The notes: a model not told the origin generated them from the letters alone. A DNA stretch of 64,000 nt from Pseudomonas quebecensis (GCF_026410085.1 NZ_CP112866.1:1302001-1366000), one strand, 5' to 3'. Shown: positions 1-8,838, counted from the first letter of the stretch. A program made the numbers and translations.

Positions 1-178
1 TTTGACTACCGAGATCAAAACCCTTCACAAACGGCCAGAGGGCAACCCGGGCAGCATCCAGAATGGTGGTTTTGCCACCTCCATTGGAGGCAATCAATAC
101 AGTCAGATGAGGGTCGAAGTCGATCTCGAACTCTCCAAAGCAGCGGTAATTCTGCACGCGCAGTTTGTCGAGCCTCAC
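1..178 (-). CDS. AAA family ATPase, N-terminal fragment (cut by window edge)
   Basis: Only the first 59 codons are inside the window. The reading frame starts with an RLDKLRVQNYRCFGEF stretch, typical of the first beta strand of SMC/OLD/RecF-like ABC ATPases ('nYrcf'), followed by TVLIASNGGGKTTILDA, a Walker A loop (NGGGKTT, roughly residues 33-39). GTG at 178 is chosen because GGAG lies about 9 bases upstream. An in-frame ATG at 226 is an alternative but has no Shine-Dalgarno sequence. Such proteins occur in DNA repair and in anti-phage systems (Septu PtuA, retron-associated ATPases, OLD nucleases). The part that would tell them apart lies outside the window, so the function is open. Confidence 0.75.
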   Translation of the reverse strand, partial: MRLDKLRVQNYRCFGEFEIDFDPHLTVLIASNGGGKTTILDAARVALWPFVKGFDLGSQ

Positions 179-513
179 AGTCGTTTCTCCGGTTTCATTA
201 TCTGACCAGGCAAAGGGGCGTCCCATTGCGTTGCTGGGTGCACAGCATACTAGAGGGAATGGCGAAAACGCTAAGTAAAGCCGGGGAAGTCGCTGCTTTA
301 CTGAAGTGTTTCTTAAGCCAGCGCGCTTGTCGTCAGATCAAGCGCCTGGCTGCTCCTTGTCTTTAGATAGCTGTCTCACAACTTTCAAGATCGCGACTGG
401 ACAACCTTTAACCGCCTTGCTAGTTTCCGCCAGCCGCATGTTTCAGAATATGACAACGGCAACGCATTGATATTGAAGTGGCATCACTTCTTTAACCAAC
501 AAGGATGTCTCCG
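179..513. other. Intergenic region between divergent genes
   Basis: This gap of about 335 bases separates the left-edge ATPase gene (minus) from the muramidase gene (plus) and must hold both promoters. A bulged inverted repeat is visible at 316-351: AGCCAG-C-GCGCTTG pairs with CAAGCGC-CTGGCT across a 9-base loop. I see no convincing ORF. The ribosome binding site of the muramidase is AAGG just before 505. Confidence 0.5.
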
Positions 514-1560
514 ATGAAAAGCCTGCAAGGGTTGCCCCGTCTGATCAGCGCTTCGGTGGGTGCTCCCGGTAAAGCCCGCAATTTGCCCGCCGATGTGCAG
601 TGCATCCAGTATCTCTTCAATCTGATCATTCCGAAGATGGGCGCTCCACTGGCCGAAAACGGCAAGTGCGACGGCCAGTTGGTGCAGTGCATCAGCCAGT
701 ACCAGTTCCGTCACCTCAAATATGCTCACCCCGACGGCGTGATCGACCCCACCGGCCGCACGTTCAACAGCCTGATCGAAGAAGCGGTAAAGGTGCCGGT
801 GAAGGCCTCGCCGACCCTGCGTATCCCAACGTTCCTCAACGGCTTCGGCAATAACCAGGGCGACGCGGTGCACGCCACGGTCAATGTGTACCTGGACCGC
901 ATGCGCGCGATGATCGAGGCAGAGCGGCGCAACCGCCAACTGATGTTGCAGCCCACCTGCGACGGCGGCATGACCCTCTCCGATACAGACTTCCAGAACG
1001 CCGCCACCCAGTTGGGCAATGGCATTTCGGTGAACATCATCAAGGCCTTCGCCACCGTGGAATCGGGCGGGCGTTCAGGGTTCGGGCCGGCCAAGTTGCC
1101 GGTGATCGCCTTCGAAGGGCACTTGTTTCGCAAATACACCAAGCGCATCTACGACCAGGCGCACCCGCTGCTGTCTTACCCCTACGTGAAAAAGGCCGGG
1201 CCGCAGTGGCAGGTCAATAACAAGGACCAGATCAAGGCCTGGGAAACCATGGCCACCGCGTTTGCCCTGGATCAGGAAGCGGCCTTGATGTCGGCGTCGT
1301 GGGGCATGTTCCAGATCATGGGGTTCAACTTTTCGTCGTGCGGTTACAAGACGGTGTTTGAATTTGCGGCAGCCTTGAAAGTGAATGCCGGCAACCAACT
1401 CAAAGCCTTCCTGGGTTTCTGCAGCAAGAGCCCGGCCTTGATGAAAGCCATGAAGGCCAAGGATTTCACCGGCATGGCGCGCAACTACAATGGCGAGGAC
1501 TACGGCAACTACGATGTCCTGATGAAGAAAGCCTACGAAAAACTTGAAGGGAAAAAATAG
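514..1560 (+). CDS. N-acetylmuramidase-domain protein with N-terminal peptidoglycan-binding region
   Basis: A 348-residue protein predicted to cleave the glycan strand of peptidoglycan. The first ~100 residues look like a peptidoglycan-binding repeat region. Residues ~150-345 match the N-acetylmuramidase (DUF3380) family, with the conserved 'ATVESGG' (catalytic Glu candidate), 'IAFEGHLF' and 'SWGMFQIMGFN' segments. There is no signal peptide. ATG 514 is preferred to ATG 505 because AAGG is only about 3 bases before 505 but well spaced for 514. The next gene begins one base after the stop. No holin, spanin or tail gene is nearby, so a phage endolysin is unlikely. A secreted (for example type VI) cell-wall effector is a reasonable inference but unproven. 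Confidence 0.85.
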   Translation: MKSLQGLPRLISASVGAPGKARNLPADVQCIQYLFNLIIPKMGAPLAENGKCDGQLVQCISQYQFRHLKYAHPDGVIDPTGRTFNSLIEEAVKVPVKASPTLRIPTFLNGFGNNQGDAVHATVNVYLDRMRAMIEAERRNRQLMLQPTCDGGMTLSDTDFQNAATQLGNGISVNIIKAFATVESGGRSGFGPAKLPVIAFEGHLFRKYTKRIYDQAHPLLSYPYVKKAGPQWQVNNKDQIKAWETMATAFALDQEAALMSASWGMFQIMGFNFSSCGYKTVFEFAAALKVNAGNQLKAFLGFCSKSPALMKAMKAKDFTGMARNYNGEDYGNYDVLMKKAYEKLEGKK

Positions 1561-1561
1561 G

Positions 1562-2158
1562 ATGACGCGTTTTCTGACGATGGGTGTGTTGTCGTTGTGC
1601 TGTGCAATGCCGGCATTGGCCGCCAGCAGCGCTTTGCATTCGGGCAAGTACGAGGGCCTGATGCTGGCGGTTACGCCGCAGCAGCAGGTCGAAGGTTACT
1701 ACGCCGAAGAAATGGGCGAGGGCGTCACCCGGGGCTGCACGTTTTACCTGCAGGGCAAGCCCGGTGCGCTGACGACCTGGGGCCAGGAGGCTTATCCGGG
1801 CAGCGTGGCACCGTCCGCCGATGGCGTGACCCTGACCGTGGAACAGGGCCGCCAGCATCCCGGCTGCCTGAACGTGCTGATGCCGGAAATCGCCACCGGC
1901 CTGGACCTGAGCCAGACCGCCAGCAAAAACTGGATCGGCCTGGTCACGGTGTCAGCCGATAAGGCTTACCTGCAGAAAACCCCCGGTGCCAAGGTCGCCA
2001 AGCGCCCGTACATCGTCAAGCGTGACGTGGTCGGTGTGCTGGCGTACAAGGACGGCTGGGCGCAGGTCGAGTTCGTCAACGCCGAGGGCCGTTCGTCCAT
2101 CGGCTGGATCAGTCAGGACCAGTACAGCCGTCTGGCCGCGCCCACCGCGCAAAACTGA
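1562..2158 (+). CDS. Exported SH3-like protein, partner of upstream muramidase
   Basis: 198 residues beginning with a clear Sec signal peptide (MTRFLTMGVLSLCCAMPALA, cleavage near residue 20). The C-terminal ~60 residues (VSADKAYLQKTPG... to GWISQDQYSRL) look like a bacterial SH3-type domain. The ATG starts one base after the muramidase stop, and a purine-rich GAAGGGA lies inside the end of that gene, so the two are translationally linked. A cytoplasmic muramidase followed by a periplasmic partner is the arrangement expected for a type VI effector/immunity pair. A general cell-envelope protein is the alternative. A strong terminator follows. Confidence 0.75.
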   Translation: MTRFLTMGVLSLCCAMPALAASSALHSGKYEGLMLAVTPQQQVEGYYAEEMGEGVTRGCTFYLQGKPGALTTWGQEAYPGSVAPSADGVTLTVEQGRQHPGCLNVLMPEIATGLDLSQTASKNWIGLVTVSADKAYLQKTPGAKVAKRPYIVKRDVVGVLAYKDGWAQVEFVNAEGRSSIGWISQDQYSRLAAPTAQN

Positions 2159-2163
2159 GCCGT

Positions 2164-2205
2164 AAAAAAACGCCGCCGTGTGCCAGGGCACGCGGCGGCG
2201 TTTTT
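2164..2205. terminator. Bidirectional rho-independent terminator
   Basis: An A-run, a GC-rich stem (CGCCGCCG paired with CGGCGGCG, inner GTGCC/GGCAC) and a T-run lie between the convergent SH3-like gene (plus) and the DUF2167 gene (minus). It can serve both. Confidence 0.9.
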
Positions 2206-2216
2206 GTGTGCGGGTT

Positions 2217-3128
2217 TCAGCCCTTGTTGCGGCTGAACAGCTTACGGATACCGGCGAGCAGTGCCACCACGCCGATCACCAGAAACTTCTTCGCCGCCAG
2301 CAGGAAAATGCCGATCTTGGCGAACAGCCCGGCCTTCGCGGCGATTCCGCCGGCCACCAGCGCCGCCAGGCCATAGGTGGCCATTTTGTCGGTGGTGGGG
2401 TTGAAGTCGGTGTACAGGTTGCCATCGGTGAAGTTGGTGAAGGCCAGCACCTTGGGCAACTCTTGCTTGATGGTAGGCAGGTCGGCCATGGCGGCGACGG
2501 CGTTGAGTTCCAGCACGCCTTCACGGCCCAGCACGCGGATGCTGTAGTTGAGGGTGTTCTGATCGGCGTCGTCGGCTTTCAGTTCGCGGGCCCAGTACAT
2601 TTTGTGGGTGGTGTCGTCGTAATGCGGCGGCTCGGCCCAGCCCAGCAGGTGCAGGCCGGCGTAGCCTTGTTTCTGGCGCTCCTGGTTCTCGGCTTCGTCT
2701 TCTTCCTGCATCTGTTTGAGCAGATCGGCGTAGTCGATTTTTGCCGCATCCTCGTCGGAAATATGCCCATCGGCCTTGTAGCTGACGATCACACCCCAGC
2801 CGCGCTCGGACAGCGGGCTGACGGCTTTGGGCACAATCATGCCCAGGGTCTTGAAGCCCGGCGGGTTGCCCCAGCCATCGGTCAGCAGGCGCTCGGTGTC
2901 GGCCGGGTCGAGGTAGTAGAACTCGTCGTTGAGTTTCAGGGTGGCGATACCGCTGGGCAGGGTGACCGTACCGGTTTTTTTCTTGAGCGAGGCCAGGAAA
3001 TGTTCGGCGGTTTCAGCCGGCTCGGCGGCGGCACTGGCTTCGACCGGAGCAGGCGTGGCGGCGGCGAAGGCGGGGAGGGCGGGCAGGCTCAGAGCGGCCG
3101 CCGCGAGTAATAAGCGGAGGTAATTCAC
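2217..3128 (-). CDS. DUF2167 family membrane-anchored protein
   Basis: 303 residues with an N-terminal signal peptide (LRLLLAAAALSLPALPAFAA) and a hydrophobic C-terminal segment (about residues 250-295) ending in basic residues, so a periplasmic domain held in the inner membrane. The segments LPSGIATLKLNDEFYYL, LLTDGWGNPPG and SERGWGVIVSYKADGHI are characteristic of DUF2167 (COG4714), whose function is unknown. The start is GTG at 3128, supported by AAGGGA 6 bases upstream. It converges on the SH3-like gene through a shared terminator. Confidence 0.85.
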   Translation of the reverse strand: MNYLRLLLAAAALSLPALPAFAAATPAPVEASAAAEPAETAEHFLASLKKKTGTVTLPSGIATLKLNDEFYYLDPADTERLLTDGWGNPPGFKTLGMIVPKAVSPLSERGWGVIVSYKADGHISDEDAAKIDYADLLKQMQEEDEAENQERQKQGYAGLHLLGWAEPPHYDDTTHKMYWARELKADDADQNTLNYSIRVLGREGVLELNAVAAMADLPTIKQELPKVLAFTNFTDGNLYTDFNPTTDKMATYGLAALVAGGIAAKAGLFAKIGIFLLAAKKFLVIGVVALLAGIRKLFSRNKG

Positions 3129-3203
3129 GGTAGTCCCTTACAATTTGAATTAATTTCGCGAAAGGATAACTGAAAAACCTGCTATGGGGCATTCAAATAA
3201 GTC

Positions 3204-4067
3204 TCAACCGAACGTCTCGTGCAGCAGCGCGGCAAAGGCATCGCGCGCCAGATGTCGCTGGGTGTCTTTGTGCCAGAACAGCAGATTGTCCACCGCCTGC
3301 AGCTCCGCGAACCGGTAGGACGTCAACTGGCTGGCCTGCTCGTAGCGAGCCAGAATGCCTTCCGGCGCCAACGCCACGCCGATGCCGGCGCTCACGCACC
3401 CGATAATCGTGCCCCAACTGGCGTAGCTGGCGATGCTAGGTGTGACGTTATGGGGTTTGAGCCAGTTCTCCAGCGCCGCGCGATAGGGGCAACCGGTTGG
3501 CCACACCAGCAGGGTGCGGCCCGCCAGGTCCTGCGCGCCTTGGATCGGCGCGCTGCATGCGCTGGCGACCAGTACCAGGCGTTCGCGGTAGACCACGCTG
3601 TGTTCGAGCTTGGCGCGCGGGCTGCCTGCAGCTACCAGGGCCACATCCAGGCGATGGTGTTGCAGGTCGTCGAGTAATTGGCTCCAGGCGCCGGTCACCA
3701 GTTCCAGGCTGACCTGCGGGTAACGCCGGTGATACTCCGCCAGCAATGGCGGAAGACGGCCGCTGGCGCTGGATTCCACCGCGCCGATGCGCAAGGTGCC
3801 ACGGGGGATGGCAGTGGCATCCACTGCCCGTTTGGACTCATCCACCAGCGCCAGGATGCGCTCGCAATAGTCGAGAAAAATCTCACCCGCCGCGCTGATC
3901 GCCAGCCCGCGTCCGGCGCGGATAAATAACGGCGTGCCCAGTTCGCTCTCCAGCTGCTTGATGCGCGTGGTGATGTTGGACGGCACGCAATGCAGTTGCA
4001 CGGCTGCCTGGGCCACGCTGCCCGTCTGCGCCACGGCGCGCACCATTTTCAGTTGGGCCAGTTCCAT
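3204..4067 (-). CDS. LysR family transcriptional regulator
   Basis: 287 residues with an N-terminal winged helix-turn-helix (LAQLKMVRAVAQTGSVAQAA, then residues 20-65 including SNITTRIKQLE and LGTPLFIR) and a C-terminal substrate-binding fold from about residue 90 (RIGAVESSASGRLPPLL). It is divergent from the EamA exporter at 4170 with about 100 bases between starts, the usual layout for a LysR regulator and its target. The HTH residue usually Ala in 'QPALS' is replaced (HCVPSNI), as in PtrR-like regulators. The effector is not predictable. Confidence 0.9.
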   Translation of the reverse strand: MELAQLKMVRAVAQTGSVAQAAVQLHCVPSNITTRIKQLESELGTPLFIRAGRGLAISAAGEIFLDYCERILALVDESKRAVDATAIPRGTLRIGAVESSASGRLPPLLAEYHRRYPQVSLELVTGAWSQLLDDLQHHRLDVALVAAGSPRAKLEHSVVYRERLVLVASACSAPIQGAQDLAGRTLLVWPTGCPYRAALENWLKPHNVTPSIASYASWGTIIGCVSAGIGVALAPEGILARYEQASQLTSYRFAELQAVDNLLFWHKDTQRHLARDAFAALLHETFG

Positions 4068-4169
4068 TGCTCAATTCCCGTGATTTCAGAAGTCAGAAAC
4101 GCTTAATTGTCCTGCGCCGCGACCCAGCCAAGACTGACAGCCTTCTTTCGCGGTTTCTGGACATTCTCG

Positions 4170-5069
4170 ATGAACACCCCGTCACGCCTGAAGCTTACGC
4201 TAGTCACCGCCAGCGTGATCCTCTGCTGGGCCTATTCGCCGATTGGCGTGCACCTCGGCCTGCATAGCTACAGCCCTGGTCAACTGGCGTTGTTGCGCTT
4301 TTTGATCGCGTCGCTGTTTATGGCCGGGGTGGCGCTGGTACTGGGCATCGGCCGACCGCGCTGGCGGGACGTGCCCTGGTTGCTGGTGCTGGGGTTCTTC
4401 GGCGTGTTCCTGCACCACACAGCCCTCAACTATGGACAGCAATGGGTCACGGCGGCGGCTTCCAGCGTATTGGCGCAGTCGGCACCGCTGTTCAGTGTGC
4501 TGATCGCGTTTTTGGTTTTGAAGGAGCGGGTGAGTGTGTGGCGTTGGGTGTGTGTGTCATTGGGGCTGGTCGGGGTAGGGGTGGTGATCTGCGGTGATCG
4601 GGGCATCGGCGAGATCGACCCACGCGGCGTGCTGATCCTGCTGGCGGCGCTGTCCTGGAGTGTGTATTTCGCCCTTCAGAAACACTACGCCCATCGCTAC
4701 AGCCCGCTGACCATGGCGTGCTACATGGTGTGGGCGGGCACCCTGATGCTCTGCGTGAACCTGCCGGACCTGCCCGCGGCGGTGCTGCGGGCACCGGTGA
4801 CAGAGAACCTGGCGGTGCTGGTGCTGGGCATTTTCCCCAGCGCTCTGGCCTATCTGGCGTGGGGCTATGTGTTGAAACATGTGGAGGTCAGCCGCGCGGC
4901 GGTGGCGATGTACCTGATTCCGCCAGTGGCGATGCTGATGGCCGCCACTCTGCTGGGTGAGCAGGTGACGCCGTGGGTGGTGCTCGGCGCGCTGATCGTG
5001 CTGGCCAGCGTGGCGGCCATCAGTCTGGAGGGGCGCTGGCGCTTAGTCGTGCAGGCAAAACGCGCGTAA
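4170..5069 (+). CDS. EamA/DMT family exporter
   Basis: 299 residues with about ten hydrophobic segments and two EamA repeats, for example LLRFLIASLFMAGVALVLG in the first half and VSRAAVAMYLIPPVAMLMAA in the second. Members export amino acids and other metabolites across the inner membrane. Start ATG 4170 (MNTPSRLKL) is chosen over an in-frame ATG at 4107 because the earlier codons encode no membrane or family-like sequence. It is divergent from the LysR gene, its probable regulator. The 3' end overlaps the convergent VOC gene by 27 bases. Confidence 0.9.
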   Translation: MNTPSRLKLTLVTASVILCWAYSPIGVHLGLHSYSPGQLALLRFLIASLFMAGVALVLGIGRPRWRDVPWLLVLGFFGVFLHHTALNYGQQWVTAAASSVLAQSAPLFSVLIAFLVLKERVSVWRWVCVSLGLVGVGVVICGDRGIGEIDPRGVLILLAALSWSVYFALQKHYAHRYSPLTMACYMVWAGTLMLCVNLPDLPAAVLRAPVTENLAVLVLGIFPSALAYLAWGYVLKHVEVSRAAVAMYLIPPVAMLMAATLLGEQVTPWVVLGALIVLASVAAISLEGRWRLVVQAKRA

Positions 5070-5414
5070 CCGGTGGCCGTCCAGGTCCTGGGCGACGAAG
5101 GTGTAGCCGAAGTCCGCGGCCGTCGGTGACTGGATGATCGTGGCGCCACGTGCGGACCACTGCGCGTGCAAGGTGTCCACGGCGGTTTTGTCCGCCAGTG
5201 ATAGCCCCACTTCAGCGCCGCCGCCCGTCAGCGTGGCGGCCGGTTCCACTGTGTGCCGCGACCACAGCCCCAGCTTGACGCCGTTATCGAGTATGAACAG
5301 GGCAAAGGTCGGGTTCAGTTCCACGGGTGGCTTGTCGAGCAGCCGGCTGTAGAAATTGGCGCTGGTGGCCGGACTGTCGACATACAGCAGGAAATAATGA
5401 GCGACGGTAGACAT
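5043..5414 (-). CDS. VOC superfamily protein (glyoxalase/bleomycin-resistance fold)
   Basis: 123 residues in one paired beta-alpha-beta-beta-beta unit: HYFLLYVDSPATSANFYSRLL at the start, ALFILDNGVKLGLW in the middle and GYTFVAQDLDGHRLRAF at the end, all characteristic of small VOC proteins. The first metal ligand is not at the usual His position, so it may be a binding rather than a metal-dependent catalytic member. The tail overlaps the convergent exporter gene by 27 bases. The substrate is unknown. Confidence 0.85.
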   Translation of the reverse strand: MSTVAHYFLLYVDSPATSANFYSRLLDKPPVELNPTFALFILDNGVKLGLWSRHTVEPAATLTGGGAEVGLSLADKTAVDTLHAQWSARGATIIQSPTAADFGYTFVAQDLDGHRLRAFCLHD

Positions 5415-5468
5415 GCAGGTTCCTTGAGGGCAGGCGATTGAATGGGTCCAGTCTAAAAGGTCGCACTG

Positions 5469-6230
5469 TCAGTTCTTGTCAGGAGCGTGCGCTTGCGTTG
5501 GAACCTGGCCGGTATACAGCTGGATGATTTCGTCGATCTCTCCCGACACTTTCATACGCAGCAATGTACGCAGGATCTGCTGTACCGGCAGTTTCGGATC
5601 GTTGCGCACGATGCAGCCAAGACTCAGCTCATCGACCACCGCGACCTTGTGCAGACGGTGCTCAGGCGTCAGGGTCTGATTGAAGCGGTCCACCGTCCAC
5701 TCGTTGATCACCGCATACTGAAAGCGCCCGGCCAGGAGTTTGTGCAATACCTGCTCCTCGCTGCGCGCCTCGTCGCGGGTCAGCCGGCCGCTGGCGAACA
5801 GTGCCGCCAGGCCGGTGTAGCGGTAATTGAGCACGGTGCCGATGGCTTGTGGCGCCAGCTCGGCCAGCGTGACCGGCTGCTCGCTCGTACTGACCAGGAC
5901 ACTGCGCTGCATCATCAGCGGCACGCTCCAGGCGTAGTCTCCCGGCAGGTCATCCAGCCAGGCCTGGGTGACATAACAGCGCACATCAATATCGCCATGG
6001 AGCATGGCGGTGGCGATGCGCGCGCGTGCCAGCACCTGGAACCGGGCCGGTTGGCCGAGCTGATTGGCCAGGCTCGCCATCACGTCATACATAATCCCTT
6101 GGGTAGGCTGGCCGTTTTCCAGCTGCACCATGGGCATCGCCCAGCTGTCGGAAACCGAAAAGCGCAGCGGGGCGGGCGCCGCCAGGCTGGCCGTGGTAAT
6201 CATCCATAAAGCGCCCAGGACTACGCGCAT
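5469..6230 (-). CDS. Periplasmic solute-binding protein, SBP_bac_3 type
   Basis: 253 residues with a signal peptide (MRVVLGALWMITTASLAAPA). The fold is recognised from RFSVSDSWAMPMVQ, 'GIMYDVMASLANQLG' and the 'GDIDVRC' segment, typical of family-3 amino-acid-binding proteins. The ATG at 6230 has GGAGAG upstream. A longer in-frame start at 6305 adds an unsignalled 25-residue tail and is rejected. No permease or ATPase gene is adjacent, so it may be an orphan sensor/binding protein rather than part of an ABC importer. Confidence 0.8.
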   Translation of the reverse strand: MRVVLGALWMITTASLAAPAPLRFSVSDSWAMPMVQLENGQPTQGIMYDVMASLANQLGQPARFQVLARARIATAMLHGDIDVRCYVTQAWLDDLPGDYAWSVPLMMQRSVLVSTSEQPVTLAELAPQAIGTVLNYRYTGLAALFASGRLTRDEARSEEQVLHKLLAGRFQYAVINEWTVDRFNQTLTPEHRLHKVAVVDELSLGCIVRNDPKLPVQQILRTLLRMKVSGEIDEIIQLYTGQVPTQAHAPDKN

Positions 6231-6363
6231 ACACTCTCCGGGTTCAGGCCGATTGGGGGCCAGTGAGCAGAGCTTAGTCAGATTAGACGAGCGTGCCGGA
6301 TGCAATTTCCCCCTTGCTCCGCTAGCATTACCGGCTTCCGCTTCCCAGTTGCGACGGTTTTCG

Positions 6364-8403
6364 ATGAGTTATCAGGTTCTTGCACGTAAATGGCGCCCGC
6401 GCTCGTTCCGCGAAATGGTCGGCCAGACCCATGTGCTCAAGGCTCTGATCAATGCCTTGGACAGCCAGCGGCTGCACCACGCCTACCTGTTCACCGGTAC
6501 CCGCGGGGTCGGCAAGACCACCATTGCGCGGATCATCGCCAAGTGCCTGAACTGCGAGACCGGTATCACCTCGACGCCCTGCGGCACCTGTTCGGTGTGC
6601 CGGGAAATCGACGAAGGACGTTTCGTCGACCTGATCGAGATCGACGCCGCCAGCCGCACCAAGGTCGAAGACACCCGCGAGCTGCTGGACAACGTGCAGT
6701 ACGCGCCGAGCCGAGGCCGCTTCAAGGTCTACCTGATCGACGAAGTGCACATGCTCTCCAGCCATTCCTTCAACGCCTTGTTGAAAACCCTGGAAGAGCC
6801 GCCGCCCTACGTCAAATTCATCCTGGCGACCACCGACCCGCAGAAACTTCCCGCAACTATTCTGTCGCGTTGCCTGCAGTTCTCCCTGAAGAACATGACC
6901 CCCGAGCGCGTGGTCGAGCATTTGACCCATGTGCTGGGCGTCGAGAACGTACCGTTCGAAGACGACGCGCTGTGGCTGCTGGGCCGCGCGGCCGATGGCT
7001 CGATGCGTGATGCCATGAGCCTTACCGACCAGGCCATCGCCTTCGGTGAAGGCAAGGTCATGGCCGCCGATGTGCGTGCCATGCTCGGCACGCTGGATCA
7101 CGGCCAGGTCTTCGACGTGCTGCACGCGTTGATCGATGGTGACGCCAAGGCATTGCTGGAAGCCGTGCGCCATTTGTCGGAGCAAGGCCCGGACTGGAAC
7201 GGCGTGCTCTCGGAAATTCTCAATGTGCTGCACCGCGTGGCTATCGCCCAGGCGCTGCCCGAGGGGGTCGACAACGGCCATGGCGACCGCGACCGCGTGC
7301 TGGCGCTGGCCCGGGCATTGCCGGCCGAAGACGTGCAGTTCTATTACCAGATGGGCCTGATCGGCCGTCGCGACCTGCCCCTGGCGCCGGACCCGCGCGG
7401 CGGGTTCGAGATGGTGCTGTTGCGCATGCTGGCGTTCCGGCCCGCCGATACGGCGGACGCACCGAGACAGCCGCTAAAGCCAGTGGGAATCAGCCAGGCC
7501 ACAGTTGATTCCGCCAAATCCGTGGCTGGCGTCGCCGTGGTCGCGCCAGTCGTTGCCGCGCCGGCGCTTGTAGAGCCTCCAGCGGCGCCGGTGGTGGAAC
7601 CGGTGGCGGTTGAACCCCCCGAGCCTGTGGCGGAGGTCGACCTGCCGTGGAACGCGCCGGCGGACCCCGAGCCCGAGCCCGAACTGCAGCCCGCCGTCGA
7701 GCCGGTGCTGGAAACCCTCGGCGAGCAGCCCGAGCTGACCCCGATGCCCACGCCGACGCCTGACAGCGCAGTGCCGGATGCGCCGGAGTGGGTCAGCGCG
7801 CCGGTGCCCGAGCCAACGGTGGCACAGGTCGAAGCGGCCACGCCGGGCATCGATCTCGACGATGAGCCGCCGCTGGATGAAGATTACATCGAACCGGACA
7901 TGGATTCGGCCTACAGCTACCTGGACGAGTTGGCCAGCGAACACGCCGCCGAACCGGCCCCGGAGCCCGAGCCGGAACCCGCCGCGGCGCCGGCCACCGG
8001 CCTGGCCCTGCAGTGGCTGGAACTGTTCCCGAAATTGCCGATTTCCGGCATGACCGGCAGCATCGCCGCCAACTGCACGCTGGTCGCCATCGAGGGCGAC
8101 CATTGGTCGCTGCACCTGGACCCGGCCCACAGCGCCCTGTTCAACGCGACCCAGCAGCGTCGCCTGAACGACGCGTTGAACCAGTACCACGGTCGCCCGT
8201 TGACGATCAGCATCGAATTGATCAAGCCTGAGCAGGAAACCCCGGCCCAGGCCGCGACCCGCCGACGTCTGAACCGCCAGCGGGAAGCCGAGGAAGCGAT
8301 CCACACCGATCCGCTCATCCAGCAAATGATGCAACAGTTCGGCGCAGTGGTCCGCCACGATACTATTGAACCTGTCGAAGCCCCGGTGCCTCAGGCGTCA
8401 TGA
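6364..8403 (+). CDS. dnaX: DNA polymerase III subunit tau (gamma/tau)
   Basis: 679 residues. This is the clamp-loader ATPase that joins the polymerase cores and helicase. Residues 1-370 hold the AAA+ core: Walker A GTRGVGKT (45-52), zinc-binding Cys64, Cys73, Cys76 and Cys79, and the DEVHMLS Walker B. Residues ~390-660 are the tau-specific part, with a long Pro/Glu/Ala-rich linker (about 460-600) before the C-terminal domain V, which begins near 'LALQWLELFPKLP'. I see no A-rich slippery heptamer like the one E. coli uses to make gamma, so only tau is predicted. It leads dnaX-ybaB and, after an inserted gene, recR. Confidence 0.97.
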   Translation: MSYQVLARKWRPRSFREMVGQTHVLKALINALDSQRLHHAYLFTGTRGVGKTTIARIIAKCLNCETGITSTPCGTCSVCREIDEGRFVDLIEIDAASRTKVEDTRELLDNVQYAPSRGRFKVYLIDEVHMLSSHSFNALLKTLEEPPPYVKFILATTDPQKLPATILSRCLQFSLKNMTPERVVEHLTHVLGVENVPFEDDALWLLGRAADGSMRDAMSLTDQAIAFGEGKVMAADVRAMLGTLDHGQVFDVLHALIDGDAKALLEAVRHLSEQGPDWNGVLSEILNVLHRVAIAQALPEGVDNGHGDRDRVLALARALPAEDVQFYYQMGLIGRRDLPLAPDPRGGFEMVLLRMLAFRPADTADAPRQPLKPVGISQATVDSAKSVAGVAVVAPVVAAPALVEPPAAPVVEPVAVEPPEPVAEVDLPWNAPADPEPEPELQPAVEPVLETLGEQPELTPMPTPTPDSAVPDAPEWVSAPVPEPTVAQVEAATPGIDLDDEPPLDEDYIEPDMDSAYSYLDELASEHAAEPAPEPEPEPAAAPATGLALQWLELFPKLPISGMTGSIAANCTLVAIEGDHWSLHLDPAHSALFNATQQRRLNDALNQYHGRPLTISIELIKPEQETPAQAATRRRLNRQREAEEAIHTDPLIQQMMQQFGAVVRHDTIEPVEAPVPQAS

Positions 8404-8447
8404 CACCGGGCTACTAACTTGATCCACGTACTTTTGAGGTGATTCCC

Positions 8448-8786
8448 ATGATGAAAGGTGGCATGGCCGGCCTGATGAAGCAGGCGCAGCAGATGCAGGA
8501 AAAAATGGCCAAGATGCAGGAAGAACTGGCCAACGCCGAAGTCACCGGTAAAGCCGGTGGCGATATGGTCAGCGTGGTGATGACGGGTCGCCATGACATC
8601 AAGCGCGTGAGCATTGACCCGAGCCTGCTCGAAGGCGTCAGCGATGATGACCGTGAGGTGCTGGAAGATCTGTTCGCGGCTGCCGTGAACGACGCCGTGC
8701 GCAAGATCGAAGCCAACAGCCAGGACAAAATGTCCGGTGTGACCGCCGGCATGCAACTGCCGCCGGGCATGAAGCTGCCGTTCTGA
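8448..8786 (+). CDS. ybaB: YbaB/EbfC family nucleoid-associated protein
   Basis: 112 residues beginning [20 protein letters not shown], the Met/Gln-rich helix typical of this small dimeric DNA-binding family, followed by the [20 protein letters not shown] beta region. The dnaX-ybaB order is conserved in gamma-proteobacteria. ATG 8448 is chosen: GAGGTG lies about 7 bases upstream, whereas the in-frame GTG at 8439 overlaps that Shine-Dalgarno sequence. A terminator follows at 8810-8838. Confidence 0.95.
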   Translation: MMKGGMAGLMKQAQQMQEKMAKMQEELANAEVTGKAGGDMVSVVMTGRHDIKRVSIDPSLLEGVSDDDREVLEDLFAAAVNDAVRKIEANSQDKMSGVTAGMQLPPGMKLPF

Positions 8787-8809
8787 TCCACAGGCATTGG
8801 CTAGACTCA

Positions 8810-8838
8810 AATGCCAGGCATCGCGCCTGGCATTTTTG
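8810..8838 (+). terminator. Rho-independent terminator after ybaB
   Basis: The stem AATGCCAGGC/GCCTGGCATT with a short loop is followed by a T-run. It ends the dnaX-ybaB transcript before the oxidoreductase gene. Confidence 0.9.

Noticed and set aside
514..2158. Prophage remnant around the muramidase
   Set aside because: No holin, tail, integrase or attachment-site signals nearby; only a lone muramidase and an exported partner.
6231..6363. 4.5S RNA (ffs) gene beside dnaX
   Set aside because: The conserved SRP RNA loop sequence is not present in the gap before dnaX.
6364..8403. Programmed frameshift in dnaX giving a gamma subunit
   Set aside because: No A-AAA-AAG-like slippery run with a downstream stop was found in the expected region.
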